From NCBI RefSeq assembly GCF_002858745.1, contig NZ_PJRO01000002.1, positions 345,006 through 409,005 of the forward strand: a stretch of DNA of 64,000 nucleotides. Reading direction: 5' to 3'. This stretch comes from Mesorhizobium loti. GTDB taxonomy: Bacteria > Pseudomonadota > Alphaproteobacteria > Rhizobiales > Rhizobiaceae. This document shows, piece after piece, positions 32,872 through 41,593 of the stretch (positions are counted from its first letter, which is position 1; each line of letters begins with the position of its first letter). The notes under the pieces are model-generated. The model saw nothing but the letters and a program-made list of their open reading frames with translations. It did not search any database and was not told the DNA's origin. The position numbers and the translations under genes were made by a program.

Positions 32872-34938
32872 ATGGTCGATGACAACGAACTGAAAAAGTT
32901 GCGCGATGCGGCGTTGCCAGGCCCGGGTGCGGAGGCGCGCGCGCGTACACTTTCCGCCGCGATGGAGGCATTCGACGAAAAAGATGAAACGGCCCCCCAA
33001 GGAATGGCGACGAGGCCACGTCTCACTTCACGAGCACTCACGCTCTGGAGAGAGATCATGCAGAAGAAGCTCATCGCCACGCCGGCCATCGCCGGTCTCG
33101 TCGCGCTGCCGATTGCCGGCTACACGGCGTTTCATCTGATGCAGGATGGCGGTCCGGCGCTCGAAGCGGGTGGTACGATCACCGAAACGCTCGCCGACAA
33201 GCCGGCGCCGGCAAAACCGGCTGCGCAGGCGCAGTCGCCGGTGGTTGCAGCTCCGTCGACAGAGGACATCAAGCAAAAGGTAGCCCCCTTCGCGTCGTCT
33301 GCCGCAAAACCCGAGGCTGCCGCGCCTGCCGGCAATGTGCAGGCTGCCCCGCGCAGAGAACTCGCGCGGATGAAAAGCGCCGAGATGAAGCAGGCCGCGC
33401 GTCCGGGCGAGAATGAAATCGCCGATGCGTTGGCGCGTAGCCCGGCCAGCACGACACTTATGGCGGAACCGACAATTGCCCCGGCACCGATGCCTGCCGA
33501 CACCATGCAGCCGCTTGAGGAGAACCGTGACCGCATCCAGGATTTCAAGACCAATCCGGTCCGCTCGTCGAAGGAAGATCCAGTCTCGACCTTCTCCATC
33601 GACGTCGATACCGCGTCCTACTCCTTCGTGCGCCGCTCGCTGAAGGACGGACTGTTGCCGCAGGCCGACACGGTGCGTGTCGAGGAGATGGTCAACTACT
33701 TCCCCTATGACTGGAACGAGCCGAGCGATGCTGCAACGCCGTTCAACACGACAGTCAGCGTCATGCCGGCACCATGGAATGCCGAACACAAGCTGATGCA
33801 TGTCGCCATCAAGGGCTACGACATGCAGCCTGCGGTGCAGCCAAAGGCCAATCTGGTCTTCCTGATCGATGTCTCGGGCTCGATGGACGAGCCGGACAAG
33901 CTGCCGCTGCTGAAATCCGCCTTCCGTTTGCTGATCAACAAGCTCAAGGCCGACGATAGCGTTTCCATTGTCACCTATGCAGGCAACGCCGGCACCGTTC
34001 TGGAGCCAACCAAGGCGGGTGAGAAGGACAAGATCCTGCGTGCCATCGATAATCTCGCCCCGGGAGGGTCCACCGCCGGCGAAGCCGGCATCCGCGAGGC
34101 ATACCGGCTGGCGCAGAAATCCTTCGTCAAGGGTGGCATCAACCGGGTGATGCTCGCGACGGATGGCGATTTCAACGTCGGCCAGACCGATGATGATGAT
34201 CTGAAGCGTTTGATCGAGAAGGAACGCGAGACCGGCGTGTTCCTTTCGGTCTTCGGCTTCGGGCGCGGCAATCTCAACGACCAGATGATGCAGACCATCG
34301 CCCAGAACGGCAATGGCATCGCTGCCTATATCGATACGCTGGCCGAAGCGGAGAAGGTGCTGGTCGAAGGGGCTTCCTCGACACTGTTCCCGATCGCCAA
34401 GGACGTGAAGATCCAGGTCGAGTTCAATCCGGCCAAGGTCGCGGAATATCGGTTGATCGGCTATGAGACGCGGGCCTTGAACCGCGAGGACTTCAACAAT
34501 GATCGCGTCGACGCGGGCGAGATCGGTTCCGGCCATTCGGTGACAGCGATTTATGAGCTGACACCGAATGGCGCCACGCAACAGGTCGACAAGCTGCGCT
34601 ACGGCGAAGCGACGACCAGCAATGGCGGCATTTCCAACGCGGACGAATATGCCTTCGTGAAAATCCGCTACAAGCTGCCGGACGAAGACACCTCCAAGCT
34701 GATCACCACGCCGGTGACCAGCGCCAATGAGGTGTCGTCTTTCGATGCCGCCGGCATCGATCAGCGCTTCTCGGTTGCGGTCGCAGCTTTCGGGCAGAAG
34801 TTGCGCAACGAGGATGCAACAGCCAGGTTTGGCTACGATCGCATCCAGGAGATCGCCAACGCAGCGCGCGGGACCGATGCATTCGGATATCGTGCGGAAT
34901 TCCTGTCCCTGGTGCGTCTGGCAGCTGCGATGAACTAG
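32872..34938 (+). CDS. Membrane-anchored VWA protein, YfbK-like (vWF_A plus DUF3520), possible anti-sigma
   Basis: 688 residues: a cytoplasmic head (about 1-60, helical, anti-sigma-like position after an ECF gene), one transmembrane helix (about 68-88), a long Ala/Pro-rich linker, a VWA N-terminal region (DFKTNPVRSSKEDPVSTFSI, about 225), the VWA domain with MIDAS DVSGSM (about 338) and a YfbK-type C-terminal domain. ATG 32872 has GGGGAAG 7 bp upstream. Coupling to the sigma factor suggests envelope-stress or surface signalling. Confidence 0.82.
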   Translation: MVDDNELKKLRDAALPGPGAEARARTLSAAMEAFDEKDETAPQGMATRPRLTSRALTLWREIMQKKLIATPAIAGLVALPIAGYTAFHLMQDGGPALEAGGTITETLADKPAPAKPAAQAQSPVVAAPSTEDIKQKVAPFASSAAKPEAAAPAGNVQAAPRRELARMKSAEMKQAARPGENEIADALARSPASTTLMAEPTIAPAPMPADTMQPLEENRDRIQDFKTNPVRSSKEDPVSTFSIDVDTASYSFVRRSLKDGLLPQADTVRVEEMVNYFPYDWNEPSDAATPFNTTVSVMPAPWNAEHKLMHVAIKGYDMQPAVQPKANLVFLIDVSGSMDEPDKLPLLKSAFRLLINKLKADDSVSIVTYAGNAGTVLEPTKAGEKDKILRAIDNLAPGGSTAGEAGIREAYRLAQKSFVKGGINRVMLATDGDFNVGQTDDDDLKRLIEKERETGVFLSVFGFGRGNLNDQMMQTIAQNGNGIAAYIDTLAEAEKVLVEGASSTLFPIAKDVKIQVEFNPAKVAEYRLIGYETRALNREDFNNDRVDAGEIGSGHSVTAIYELTPNGATQQVDKLRYGEATTSNGGISNADEYAFVKIRYKLPDEDTSKLITTPVTSANEVSSFDAAGIDQRFSVAVAAFGQKLRNEDATARFGYDRIQEIANAARGTDAFGYRAEFLSLVRLAAAMN

Positions 34939-34993
34939 TCGTTCACCTCTTCTCGCAATGCGAGGAGAGGGCCGGACATGGACTTGTCAAGAG

Positions 34994-35020
34994 AGGGCGA
35001 CGAACATTCGTCGCCCTTTC
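34994..35020 (+). terminator. Terminator of the sigma/VWA operon
   Basis: Stem AGGGCGACG (34994-35002) with CGTCGCCCT (35009-35017), followed by TTC. The rest of the 300-bp gap to 35239 holds nothing convincing. Confidence 0.8.
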
Positions 35021-35239
35021 TATGTCCACTGGCACCATGGGAAATGGGCCTGTTCCCTTTGACAGGACCGTGGAAGAACAGGCGTTGCAACGGAGCGATG
35101 TCGACCGAAGAGCGAGCCTGGAACGGCTTGTTGTGACGGCTTTTTCCACGATCGTTAAAATGCAGAATAGTTTCGATACCGCAGTGCAACGTGACGTCAG
35201 GTAAAGACCTGTCCAGGGACGCTCATCAAGGGTTTGGAC

Positions 35240-35497
35240 GTGCGCATAGACGGAATTTCCACTTCGGTTCAGGTTACCGCAACACGGGCGGCCGAGCCAA
35301 TCAAGGCATCACTCGGTCAGGACGTTGAGACCGCACGCAAGACGGCACTGTCCGCTCTAACCAATGAGCGTTTTCGTGCGGCGCTGGAGAAGCTCAGCGA
35401 CCCGCGTGCTTCGGAAACAATCGCACTGATGCGCAATGACGGCCCGTCAACCGATTTTGGCTCGGCGCAGGCACGCTACGCCGACAACAGCAACTAG
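35240..35497 (+). CDS. Small hypothetical protein
   Basis: 85 residues from GTG 35240 (AAGGG 7 bp upstream); TTG 35234 is an alternative. Mostly helical and charged (KTALSALTNERFRAALEKLS), ending RYADNSN. No family recognised. Its stop abuts palindromic repeat copy B. Confidence 0.4.
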   Translation: MRIDGISTSVQVTATRAAEPIKASLGQDVETARKTALSALTNERFRAALEKLSDPRASETIALMRNDGPSTDFGSAQARYADNSN

Positions 35498-35592
35498 AGA
35501 GCGTTTCCATTTTTCATGGAAACGCTCTAACTCTTTGTTTTTACGCAATTCCGGACGGAAACGGTTACACACTTTTCCCGAAATTGCTCCAG
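35498..35592. repeat. Intergenic palindromic repeat, copy B
   Basis: A 13-bp hairpin (AGAGCGTTTCCAT with ATGGAAACGCTCT), then the TTTTTACGCAATTCCGG block ending in AATTGCTCCAGG. Same family as 18958 and 49545. Between the small gene and the homocysteine methyltransferase; may also terminate transcription. Confidence 0.8.
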
Positions 35593-35605
35593 GAGGCGCC
35601 TCCAA

Positions 35606-36628
35606 TCAGGCGCGGGAACGGCGACGCTCGCGGCGGCCCTCAGCGGTCTCGTTGGCGTTGGCGCTGGCAGCCTTGTTGCGCAACGGCCCGATGCGCTCGA
35701 CGATGGTTTCAACCGTCGGGCGCACGTCTTTCTTGTGCACGTCCAGCGCTTTGCGCATCGCCGCCAGATGGGCGAAGGAGGTGCCGCAGCAGCCGCCGAT
35801 GATCCTTGCGCCGGCATCGACAGCCAGACGCACATAGTCGGACATCAACTCCGGCGTTCCGGAATAATGGATTTCCGTGCCGCGGAATTCCGGGATACCG
35901 CAATTGCCTTTGACGATGACGGTAGCCTCCGGCTTCGCCTCGGTCATGTCGAGCAGAGAAGCCAGGATATCGGAGGCGCCGACGCCGCAATTGGCACCGA
36001 CTCCGAGCGGGGCCTCAGCAAGACCATCGGCGACGGCGTGGATATCCTTCGGCAACAGCCCCATCATGGTGCGGCCGGCCGTGTCGAAGGAGCCGGTATA
36101 AGTGTAGGGCAGGCCGACGCGGATGGCAGCCTCGGCGGCGGCGCGGATTTCATCAGGGGCCGACATGGTCTCGATCCAGGCGACTTCGGCACCACCGGCC
36201 TTCAAACCTTCGATCTGTTCGGCAAAGGCCTCGACGGCGTCCTCATAGCTGAGCGCGCCGAGCGGGATAAGCAATTCGCCGGTCGGACCGACGGAGCCGG
36301 CGACGATGACCTTGCGGCCAGCTTTGTCGGCAACGGAGCGGGCGATTTCGGCAGCCGTCTTGTTCAGCTCGAAGACGCGGTCCTGCGCATGGTGCAGCTT
36401 AAGGCGGTGGCGAGTACCGCCGAACGAGTTGGTAAGGATGATGTCGGCACCGGCATCGACGAAGCCCTGGTGCAGCCTGGCGATGGTCTCGGGCGCCGTC
36501 TCATTCAGGATTTCCGGCGCCTCGCCTGCCGGCAGGCCCATGGCGAACAGATTGGTGCCCGTAGCGCCGTCGGCCAGCAGCACACCCTTTTCTGCGATCA
36601 GGGCATCGATCGGATTGATGGTCGTCAT
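35606..36628 (-). CDS. Homocysteine S-methyltransferase family protein (betaine-homocysteine methyltransferase-like)
   Basis: 340 residues with the Zn-thiolate ligands Cys214 (GANCGVG) and Cys280-Cys281 (GGCCGT) and the N-terminal LADGATGTNLF. The family moves methyl from betaine, S-methylmethionine or a sulfonium to homocysteine, giving methionine. ATG 36628 is preferred to TTG 36643. The C-terminus is Arg-rich (GRRERRRSRA). The promoter holds a GATATAAAGA-type dyad shared with the methyl-THF methyltransferase and a second 18-bp palindrome. Methyl donor unknown; the DMSP-type enzymes in this window make sulfonium donors worth considering. Confidence 0.85.
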   Translation of the reverse strand: MTTINPIDALIAEKGVLLADGATGTNLFAMGLPAGEAPEILNETAPETIARLHQGFVDAGADIILTNSFGGTRHRLKLHHAQDRVFELNKTAAEIARSVADKAGRKVIVAGSVGPTGELLIPLGALSYEDAVEAFAEQIEGLKAGGAEVAWIETMSAPDEIRAAAEAAIRVGLPYTYTGSFDTAGRTMMGLLPKDIHAVADGLAEAPLGVGANCGVGASDILASLLDMTEAKPEATVIVKGNCGIPEFRGTEIHYSGTPELMSDYVRLAVDAGARIIGGCCGTSFAHLAAMRKALDVHKKDVRPTVETIVERIGPLRNKAASANANETAEGRRERRRSRA

Positions 36629-36638
36629 GGCGCGCGCT

Positions 36639-36656
36639 TTCAAACTCGAGTTTGAA
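36639..36656. promoter_or_regulatory. Perfect 18-bp palindrome before the homocysteine methyltransferase
   Basis: TTCAAACTCGAGTTTGAA, fully self-complementary, 10 bp before the ATG and 4 bp from the TATAAAG dyad. May be a second operator or a hairpin near the ribosome binding site. Confidence 0.5.
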
Positions 36657-36660
36657 TAAG

Positions 36661-36682
36661 GATATAAAGAAGTCTTTATGTC
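36661..36682. promoter_or_regulatory. Palindromic operator before the homocysteine methyltransferase (same as 20080)
   Basis: GATATAAAGA, 2-bp spacer, TCTTTATGTC: identical to the 20080-20101 site except for the spacer and one arm base. Marks both genes as probable targets of one methionine-cycle repressor. Confidence 0.65.
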
Positions 36683-36735
36683 TAGTCAACTGAAGCGCGC
36701 CTTCTCCCGTACCGAAGAAGGCGCGTTCCGACCAA

Positions 36736-37332
36736 TTATGCCGCCGGCAACAGCTCGACCTCGATTTCGGTGCAGGCGTCGCCATTTGTCGGGTGATGAT
36801 CGACCGAACAGGCAGTGACGACGATCAGGAGATCGCGTTCGGCACGCAGCGTCACCGAACCACCTGGTGGGTTGATCGAGGCATCGACCAGCAACGTCCC
36901 ATCGGCCGTCGGCAACGAGTTCTGGAAGAAGTCGACGGGATCCGGCGTGAAGGGAAGCGTGATGCCCTCGGCGGCCAGTGCCTTGCGCAGATTGTCCTGG
37001 CAACTCGGATGCTCGTTGAAACCGGCGCGGCGGTAGAGGGCTGCGTTGCAGGCTGGAAAGAGCATGTCGTGTGGACCGGGCGAATCGTTTGCCACCAGGG
37101 TCAGCAGCGGCTCGCCGGTGGTGCCGTAGAAATGTTCGCCGATCGCCGGAAACAGTCGCTCGATGATGTCGCGGGTGTTCGACGTGCTCAGCCAGTCCAG
37201 CGTGTCCCCGGTTACGAAAGCCCAGAGATCGGCGACCTGCTGGCCCCTGGGATCGATAATGCGGATGAGTTCACCCTTCCTGATACGGAAGGCGCGGCCG
37301 GATTGTGGAGGCACGACGATATGACGACCCAA
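36736..37332 (-). CDS. DUF1989 / urea carboxylase-associated family protein
   Basis: 198 residues from TTG 37332, preceded by AGGAG at good spacing. An ATG at 37368 lies inside a palindromic repeat and has no ribosome binding site, so the TTG is favoured. DUF1989 signatures: IDPRGQQVADLWAF (about 25), STSNTRDI (about 50), GPHDMLFPACN, SVDHHPTNGD near the end. These proteins are associated with urea carboxylase, guanidine/carboxyguanidine and amino-group breakdown. It lies near an XRE regulator and the homocysteine methyltransferase. Confidence 0.78.
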   Translation of the reverse strand: MGRHIVVPPQSGRAFRIRKGELIRIIDPRGQQVADLWAFVTGDTLDWLSTSNTRDIIERLFPAIGEHFYGTTGEPLLTLVANDSPGPHDMLFPACNAALYRRAGFNEHPSCQDNLRKALAAEGITLPFTPDPVDFFQNSLPTADGTLLVDASINPPGGSVTLRAERDLLIVVTACSVDHHPTNGDACTEIEVELLPAA

Positions 37333-37363
37333 GGATAGCTCCTGTTCTGATGATCGCGGTCTA

Positions 37364-37408
37364 AGCATGATCCTGAAAAGTTGCAGACTTTTCGGATAAG
37401 ATCATGCG
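37364..37408. repeat. Hyphomicrobiales-type palindromic repeat (GCATGATC...GATCATGC)
   Basis: Outer arms GCATGATC (37365-37372) and GATCATGC (37400-37407), inner arms around GAAAAGT and ACTTTTC. Separates DUF1989 from the XRE regulator and places a spurious ATG before DUF1989. Confidence 0.8.
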
Positions 37409-37426
37409 AAAAACGAAAAGCTGCCG

Positions 37427-38284
37427 TCAGGCGCGCGAAACCGCAAGGGGCAGGTCGGCCAGGCGCTGGGCGAAGGCGGCGGCCTCGTGCGCGTTGATCT
37501 CGGCTGCGCGGATCAGATTGTCGAAATGGCCGGTGAGTGTGCGGATCGGCTGGGTCGCGTTGAGCACCAGATACATGTCGCCCACATAGATCGCGGCGCG
37601 GTAAGGCCCGAAGATCGTGTAGGGGATCGAATAGCGCATGCGCCCGTCATAGAGGTAGAGCCGGAAGGTCGGGTAGAGGTCGTCGAGCAGGGCTGCCATA
37701 TGCAGCAGTTGCTCGCGACGCTCTTCCGCCGGAAAGGCATCCCAGACGCCAAGGCCGCGCGCAAAGATCTCAAGCGTATGGCGCGGCATGCAGACTTCCA
37801 TGTCTGTCTCCGGCCGGCGGCTGTAGTCGATGCGGTATTGTGTTTCGCCGGCCTGCGCCTGGCGGCTCTTGTTGGAAATGCCTGCCTCGTAGTCGACCAG
37901 CGCTTCGGTGCGCAGAAGATCGGGGATGCCGGCCGGCACGTAGCGGATCTTGGTGCCGGCGGCTTCCGCATGCCATCTGGCGATCAGCGTACGCTCGAAG
38001 CCGCCGGAGGCTTCTTCGATTTCCAGGCTCTCGCGGATTTCTCCGGTGACGCCCTCATCCTGCGAGAGGCCAAGCAGCCAGTCGAGCGAGACTTTGAATT
38101 CGGCAGCGATGTTGAGCAGCGTTTCAGCCCGCGGCAGGCGCACGGAAGTGCCGGAAAGCAGTTGCGACAGCGCCGAACGGTCGATGCCGACGGCAGCTGC
38201 GAAGGCTGTCTGGTTGAGGTCAGAGCGTGTCAAGAGCAATTTTAGCCGCTCCCGAAACACGGTGGAGAGGTCGCGCTTGTCCAT
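37427..38284 (-). CDS. XRE-family HTH regulator with C-terminal effector-like domain
   Basis: 285 residues. HTH_3 at about 15-75 (TAFAAAVGIDRSALSQLLSG). The remaining 200 residues form a domain I cannot name; features include RRPETDMEVCMPRHTLEIFA and FGPYRAAIYVGDMYLVLNAT. It is divergent from the second desaturase-like gene, and the intergenic region holds an ATTTGCGCAAAT palindrome. Expected to regulate the desaturase or DUF1989 genes. Confidence 0.75.
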   Translation of the reverse strand: MDKRDLSTVFRERLKLLLTRSDLNQTAFAAAVGIDRSALSQLLSGTSVRLPRAETLLNIAAEFKVSLDWLLGLSQDEGVTGEIRESLEIEEASGGFERTLIARWHAEAAGTKIRYVPAGIPDLLRTEALVDYEAGISNKSRQAQAGETQYRIDYSRRPETDMEVCMPRHTLEIFARGLGVWDAFPAEERREQLLHMAALLDDLYPTFRLYLYDGRMRYSIPYTIFGPYRAAIYVGDMYLVLNATQPIRTLTGHFDNLIRAAEINAHEAAAFAQRLADLPLAVSRA

Positions 38285-38331
38285 TGCGTTGTTCCTCGGA
38301 AATCTAGCAAAAAGTTCTACACAGAAGTGTC

Positions 38332-38343
38332 ATTTGCGCAAAT
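38332..38343. promoter_or_regulatory. Palindrome in the XRE/desaturase intergenic region
   Basis: ATTTGCGCAAAT, a perfect 12-bp palindrome, 48 bp before the XRE start; GTGCGCAA and TTGTGCGC half-sites follow at about 38399-38422. Plausible XRE operators in the 230-bp region 38285-38514, which otherwise holds nothing. Confidence 0.4.
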
Positions 38344-38514
38344 TGCCGTAAATGAATCTCCTGACTTGTTTACTGAGCGCATCATATGCTTGCAAAGGTG
38401 CGCAATCGCAACATTTTGTGCGCTTTGTCGCGTTGAGACAGCGTGTGACTGCTGACACAATGCTGTCAGGAATCGCGGACTGGTTCCGGCGACTGAAAGG
38501 CAGTGGTCGATAGC

Positions 38515-39525
38515 ATGGCAAACAAGCGTAAGAAGATGAGCGGCAAACCGGCGGTGGAATGGCCGACCGTTTTTCTGGCCATCGGCTGTTACGGAACCTG
38601 GCTCATTGCTGGCCTGTTGATCTGGCCGTCCTATGCGCTGGTTGCCCTTGTCGTGCTCACGGTGACGGTCGCGTTGCAGTCGTCGCTGATCCACGAAGTT
38701 CTGCACGGACATCCAACCCGCAACGCGTTGGTCAACGAGGCCATCGTCTTCCTGCCGATCGGAATTATTTGGCCGTTTCGCCGTTTCAAGACGCTGCATC
38801 TGCGCCATCATGCCGATGAGCGCCTGACCGATCCGCTCGACGACCCGGAAAGCTACTACAAGGCGCTGTGGCACCATGACGAGCTGCCGGAGGCGTTGAA
38901 GTTCCTGCTCAGGATCAACAACACCATGGTCGGCCGCTTTTTCCTCGGCCCATGGATGTCGATGATCGGCTTTTACATCGATGATGCCAAGCAGATACTT
39001 GGCGGAGACAAGGCGATCCGCAGGGGCTGGCTGCTGCATATCATCGGGCTCGCCGCAGTGCTGATGGTGATCCAGTTCGGCTTCGGCATGCCGCTGTGGC
39101 TCTACATTCTGGTGCCGATGTGGTTCGGCCAGTCACTGATTGCGATCCGCACCTATGCCGAACACCAGTGGTCGGAACATCCCGAGGGCCGCACGGTGAT
39201 CGTGGAGCGTTCGCCGCTCTCCTTCCTGTTCCTCAACAACAACCTGCACTTCGTGCACCACAGCAAGCCGACGGTGGCGTGGTACAAGCTGCCGAAACTT
39301 TTCCGGGATGATCGCGAAAAGTGGTTGAAGGCCAATAACGGTTATTCCTACCCGAACTATTTCGCGCTGCTGAAAGCCTATGCCTTCAAGGCCAAGGAAC
39401 CGATTGTGCATCCCGTGCTGCGGCGTGTGCCAGAAAAGGGCAGGGCGTTTGCGCCGCGCGTACGGGCACGCAATGTCAGCGGTCTCGGCACTGCGCCGGT
39501 TCCCGCCGAACCGCCGAAGGAGTGA
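38515..39525 (+). CDS. Second membrane fatty acid desaturase/alkane hydroxylase-family enzyme
   Basis: 336 residues from ATG 38515 (GTG 38503 possible). Histidine boxes HEVLHGH (about 60), HLRHHADE (about 97) and HFVHH (about 244), four to six membrane helices. Distinct from the enzyme at 22350 (different box spacing). It is followed 69 bp later by the PhnD-like gene. Divergent XRE regulator. The substrate may be lipid or a small N- or S-methyl compound. Confidence 0.8.
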   Translation: MANKRKKMSGKPAVEWPTVFLAIGCYGTWLIAGLLIWPSYALVALVVLTVTVALQSSLIHEVLHGHPTRNALVNEAIVFLPIGIIWPFRRFKTLHLRHHADERLTDPLDDPESYYKALWHHDELPEALKFLLRINNTMVGRFFLGPWMSMIGFYIDDAKQILGGDKAIRRGWLLHIIGLAAVLMVIQFGFGMPLWLYILVPMWFGQSLIAIRTYAEHQWSEHPEGRTVIVERSPLSFLFLNNNLHFVHHSKPTVAWYKLPKLFRDDREKWLKANNGYSYPNYFALLKAYAFKAKEPIVHPVLRRVPEKGRAFAPRVRARNVSGLGTAPVPAEPPKE

Positions 39526-39594
39526 GGTACTCCTTCCAGGGGGCCTTCATTTCACAGCTTGAAATCGACAACCAGCAGCAGCCATATCACGGCC

Positions 39595-40407
39595 ATGAAC
39601 GAATTTATCGCGGCCCTGCCGATGTACGACTGGCCCGAGGTGGGTGCTGAGGTCGATGCCCAATGGGTAAAGATCCGCCATGCCTTGCAGCGTGCCGGTG
39701 TCGATGCACCTGAAACGATGGTGCGGCGCAATGCGGACCTGCCGGCCGTTCCAGGCGGTATCCGCGATGCATTGGGCATGATTGTCGCGCCTGATCCGGC
39801 AACGCTGCCGCCAGACGCCCTTGATTTCCATGCCGTCTGGCTGCATCCAGCGCTGCTGTTTGGGCAGACGTGCTGGGGACCGATGGAACTCGGTCTAGAG
39901 CGCCATGTGCAGGTGGTCGGCCAGCCGAATTATGATGGTGTCGAAGGTGGGCAGGGTGGCTTCTATTCCAGCGCCATCGTGATGCGGCGGCCGGGCAAGC
40001 ACGTTGCAGCACCTGATAACGGCCAGGCGCTCATTCCGTTGGATCTGATCCGCGACAAGCGTTTCGCCTTCAACAGTCTCGATTCCATGTCAGGTATCAT
40101 CGCCATTACCCGCGACCTTGAGGCGATGCGCGAGGGCCTTGGTATCTTCCCAGAATGCATCGAAAGCGGCGGCCACCGCAATTCCATTGTGGAGGTCGCC
40201 GAGGGCCGTGCCGACGTCGCCGCGATCGATTGCCAAAGCTGGGCGCTGGCGCAGCGTTTCGAACCGAAGGCGAAGGATGTTGTTGTCATTGGCTGGACAG
40301 CGCGCCGCAAGGGACTGCCCTTCATCACCGCGCGAACCACGCCACCGGCGCTGCTGGTCAAACTGCGCGAAGCTCTTCAGGGTGAAGCCGAGCTGATTGC
40401 CGGCTGA
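39595..40407 (+). CDS. PhnD-like (phosphate/phosphonate ABC) binding-protein family, no signal peptide
   Basis: 270 residues from ATG 39595, PF12974-like: AALPMYDWPE at the start, GQTCWGPMELGL (about 93), RFAFNSLDSMSGI (about 150), VAEGRADVAAIDCQSW (about 200). No leader peptide or lipobox and no permease genes beside it, so it may bind a ligand in the cytoplasm or be exported by an unusual route. Ligand unknown. Confidence 0.65.
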   Translation: MNEFIAALPMYDWPEVGAEVDAQWVKIRHALQRAGVDAPETMVRRNADLPAVPGGIRDALGMIVAPDPATLPPDALDFHAVWLHPALLFGQTCWGPMELGLERHVQVVGQPNYDGVEGGQGGFYSSAIVMRRPGKHVAAPDNGQALIPLDLIRDKRFAFNSLDSMSGIIAITRDLEAMREGLGIFPECIESGGHRNSIVEVAEGRADVAAIDCQSWALAQRFEPKAKDVVVIGWTARRKGLPFITARTTPPALLVKLREALQGEAELIAG

Positions 40408-40460
40408 GTCGATGGTCAGCCGGCCGAGAGTTCCTCTCGTATTTCAAGGCCGTTGCCCTG

Positions 40461-41489
40461 CTATTTCGCGGGCACGCCTTTCTGCCATTCCGCCCAGCCG
40501 CCGATGACGGCAGCGGCAAATTTCGAACCGACCCGGTAGGCATTGGCGGTTGCCGGCCCGAAGCCGCCTGAGTTTGCGCTGAGCGATTCAATCGCTGTCT
40601 TGCCTTCCGGCTCGCGATCGAAGTTCGATGCGGTGCGCAAGAGCGCGATGCGATCGAATTGCAGCAGACCGGCATCGGCGCCGCGCTGCAGGGCGGTCAG
40701 AGAGGCATTGTCCTCCATCTGCGTGGTGCAGTAGTTGCCGGCGCCGTCGGTCAGCAGCGACACCCATTTGCCCATGCTTTCCGCGGTCTTGGTGCCGTGC
40801 CAGTAGGTGTCGGTCGAGAGTGTGTCGCAGATACTTACGGCGGGTGCGGCGTTGCCGGGCGCTGTCTTGTAGGCTGCCCGATAGGCCTTGGCTTCGTCAC
40901 TGTCGGCCAGCTCGACGCCACTGGTCAGGGCGAGCGCCTTGTCCGTAAGTTTTTCGTTCAGCTTGTAGACTTCCGTCCCCGACCCCCATTTGGGCTTTTC
41001 GCCGGGCTTCCCGGCACCGAGCGCGACGACGCCGTCCGGCCAGTCGGATGGAATCTGGCGTGGGTCGATCTCGTGGCGAAGACCGGCGTCGACAGCAAAG
41101 CGTGCCCAGTGCGCGGAACCCAGCGTGCCATCGTTCGGGTCGACGCCGGCAATACCGGCGATGAGGATGTAGCTCTGCTTGAGGTCGAACAGGCCGCTGT
41201 AGATCACAGCCGAGACCGAGCTGGCGGCGTTGGCATAGCCCATTGCCGTCGTCATCACGCACAGGCCCTCTGCGTCGCAGGCGACCTCCGGGTATTCCTT
41301 CGACAGACCCGGAACCTTCACCTTGGTGTCGAGCTTGCGAGCCTCCAGCCAGGGCTTGGCTTCGCCGCCGAACATGGTGACGACAAGGACTTTCGGCGCG
41401 AGTGGTTCTGCCCGCGCCGCAGGAGCGGTCGAGACAAAGGTGGCGGCGAGTGCGGCGCCGAAAAGACCGAAACGAGAAGGAGAGGGCAT
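40461..41489 (-). CDS. Purine nucleoside permease (NUP family)
   Basis: 342 residues with a cleavable signal peptide (LFGAALAATFVSTAPAARA) and the NUP pattern: KVLVVTMFGGEAKPWLEAR, VMTTAMGYANAASSVSAVIY, ILIAGIAGVDPNDGT. The family resembles nucleoside phosphorylases and was linked to purine nucleoside uptake in Candida. A periplasmic location and role in nucleoside use are likely. Convergent with the PhnD-like gene. Confidence 0.85.
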   Translation of the reverse strand: MPSPSRFGLFGAALAATFVSTAPAARAEPLAPKVLVVTMFGGEAKPWLEARKLDTKVKVPGLSKEYPEVACDAEGLCVMTTAMGYANAASSVSAVIYSGLFDLKQSYILIAGIAGVDPNDGTLGSAHWARFAVDAGLRHEIDPRQIPSDWPDGVVALGAGKPGEKPKWGSGTEVYKLNEKLTDKALALTSGVELADSDEAKAYRAAYKTAPGNAAPAVSICDTLSTDTYWHGTKTAESMGKWVSLLTDGAGNYCTTQMEDNASLTALQRGADAGLLQFDRIALLRTASNFDREPEGKTAIESLSANSGGFGPATANAYRVGSKFAAAVIGGWAEWQKGVPAK

Positions 41490-41593
41490 AGAGCTTGATC
41501 CGAGATTGGGGGCGACACGCCACTATCTCCGCCGGCGTGGCTCACAGCCATGCCAAGGCTCGTGCTTTCCACACCAAAATGGAAGGCCAGCGT

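Noticed and set aside
33028..34581. 517-codon minus-strand frame opposite the VWA gene
   Set aside because: Shadow frame; the plus strand encodes the recognisable MIDAS motif and family domains.
35022..35204. 60-codon frame between the VWA gene and the small hypothetical gene
   Set aside because: No ribosome binding site or codon pattern to support it.
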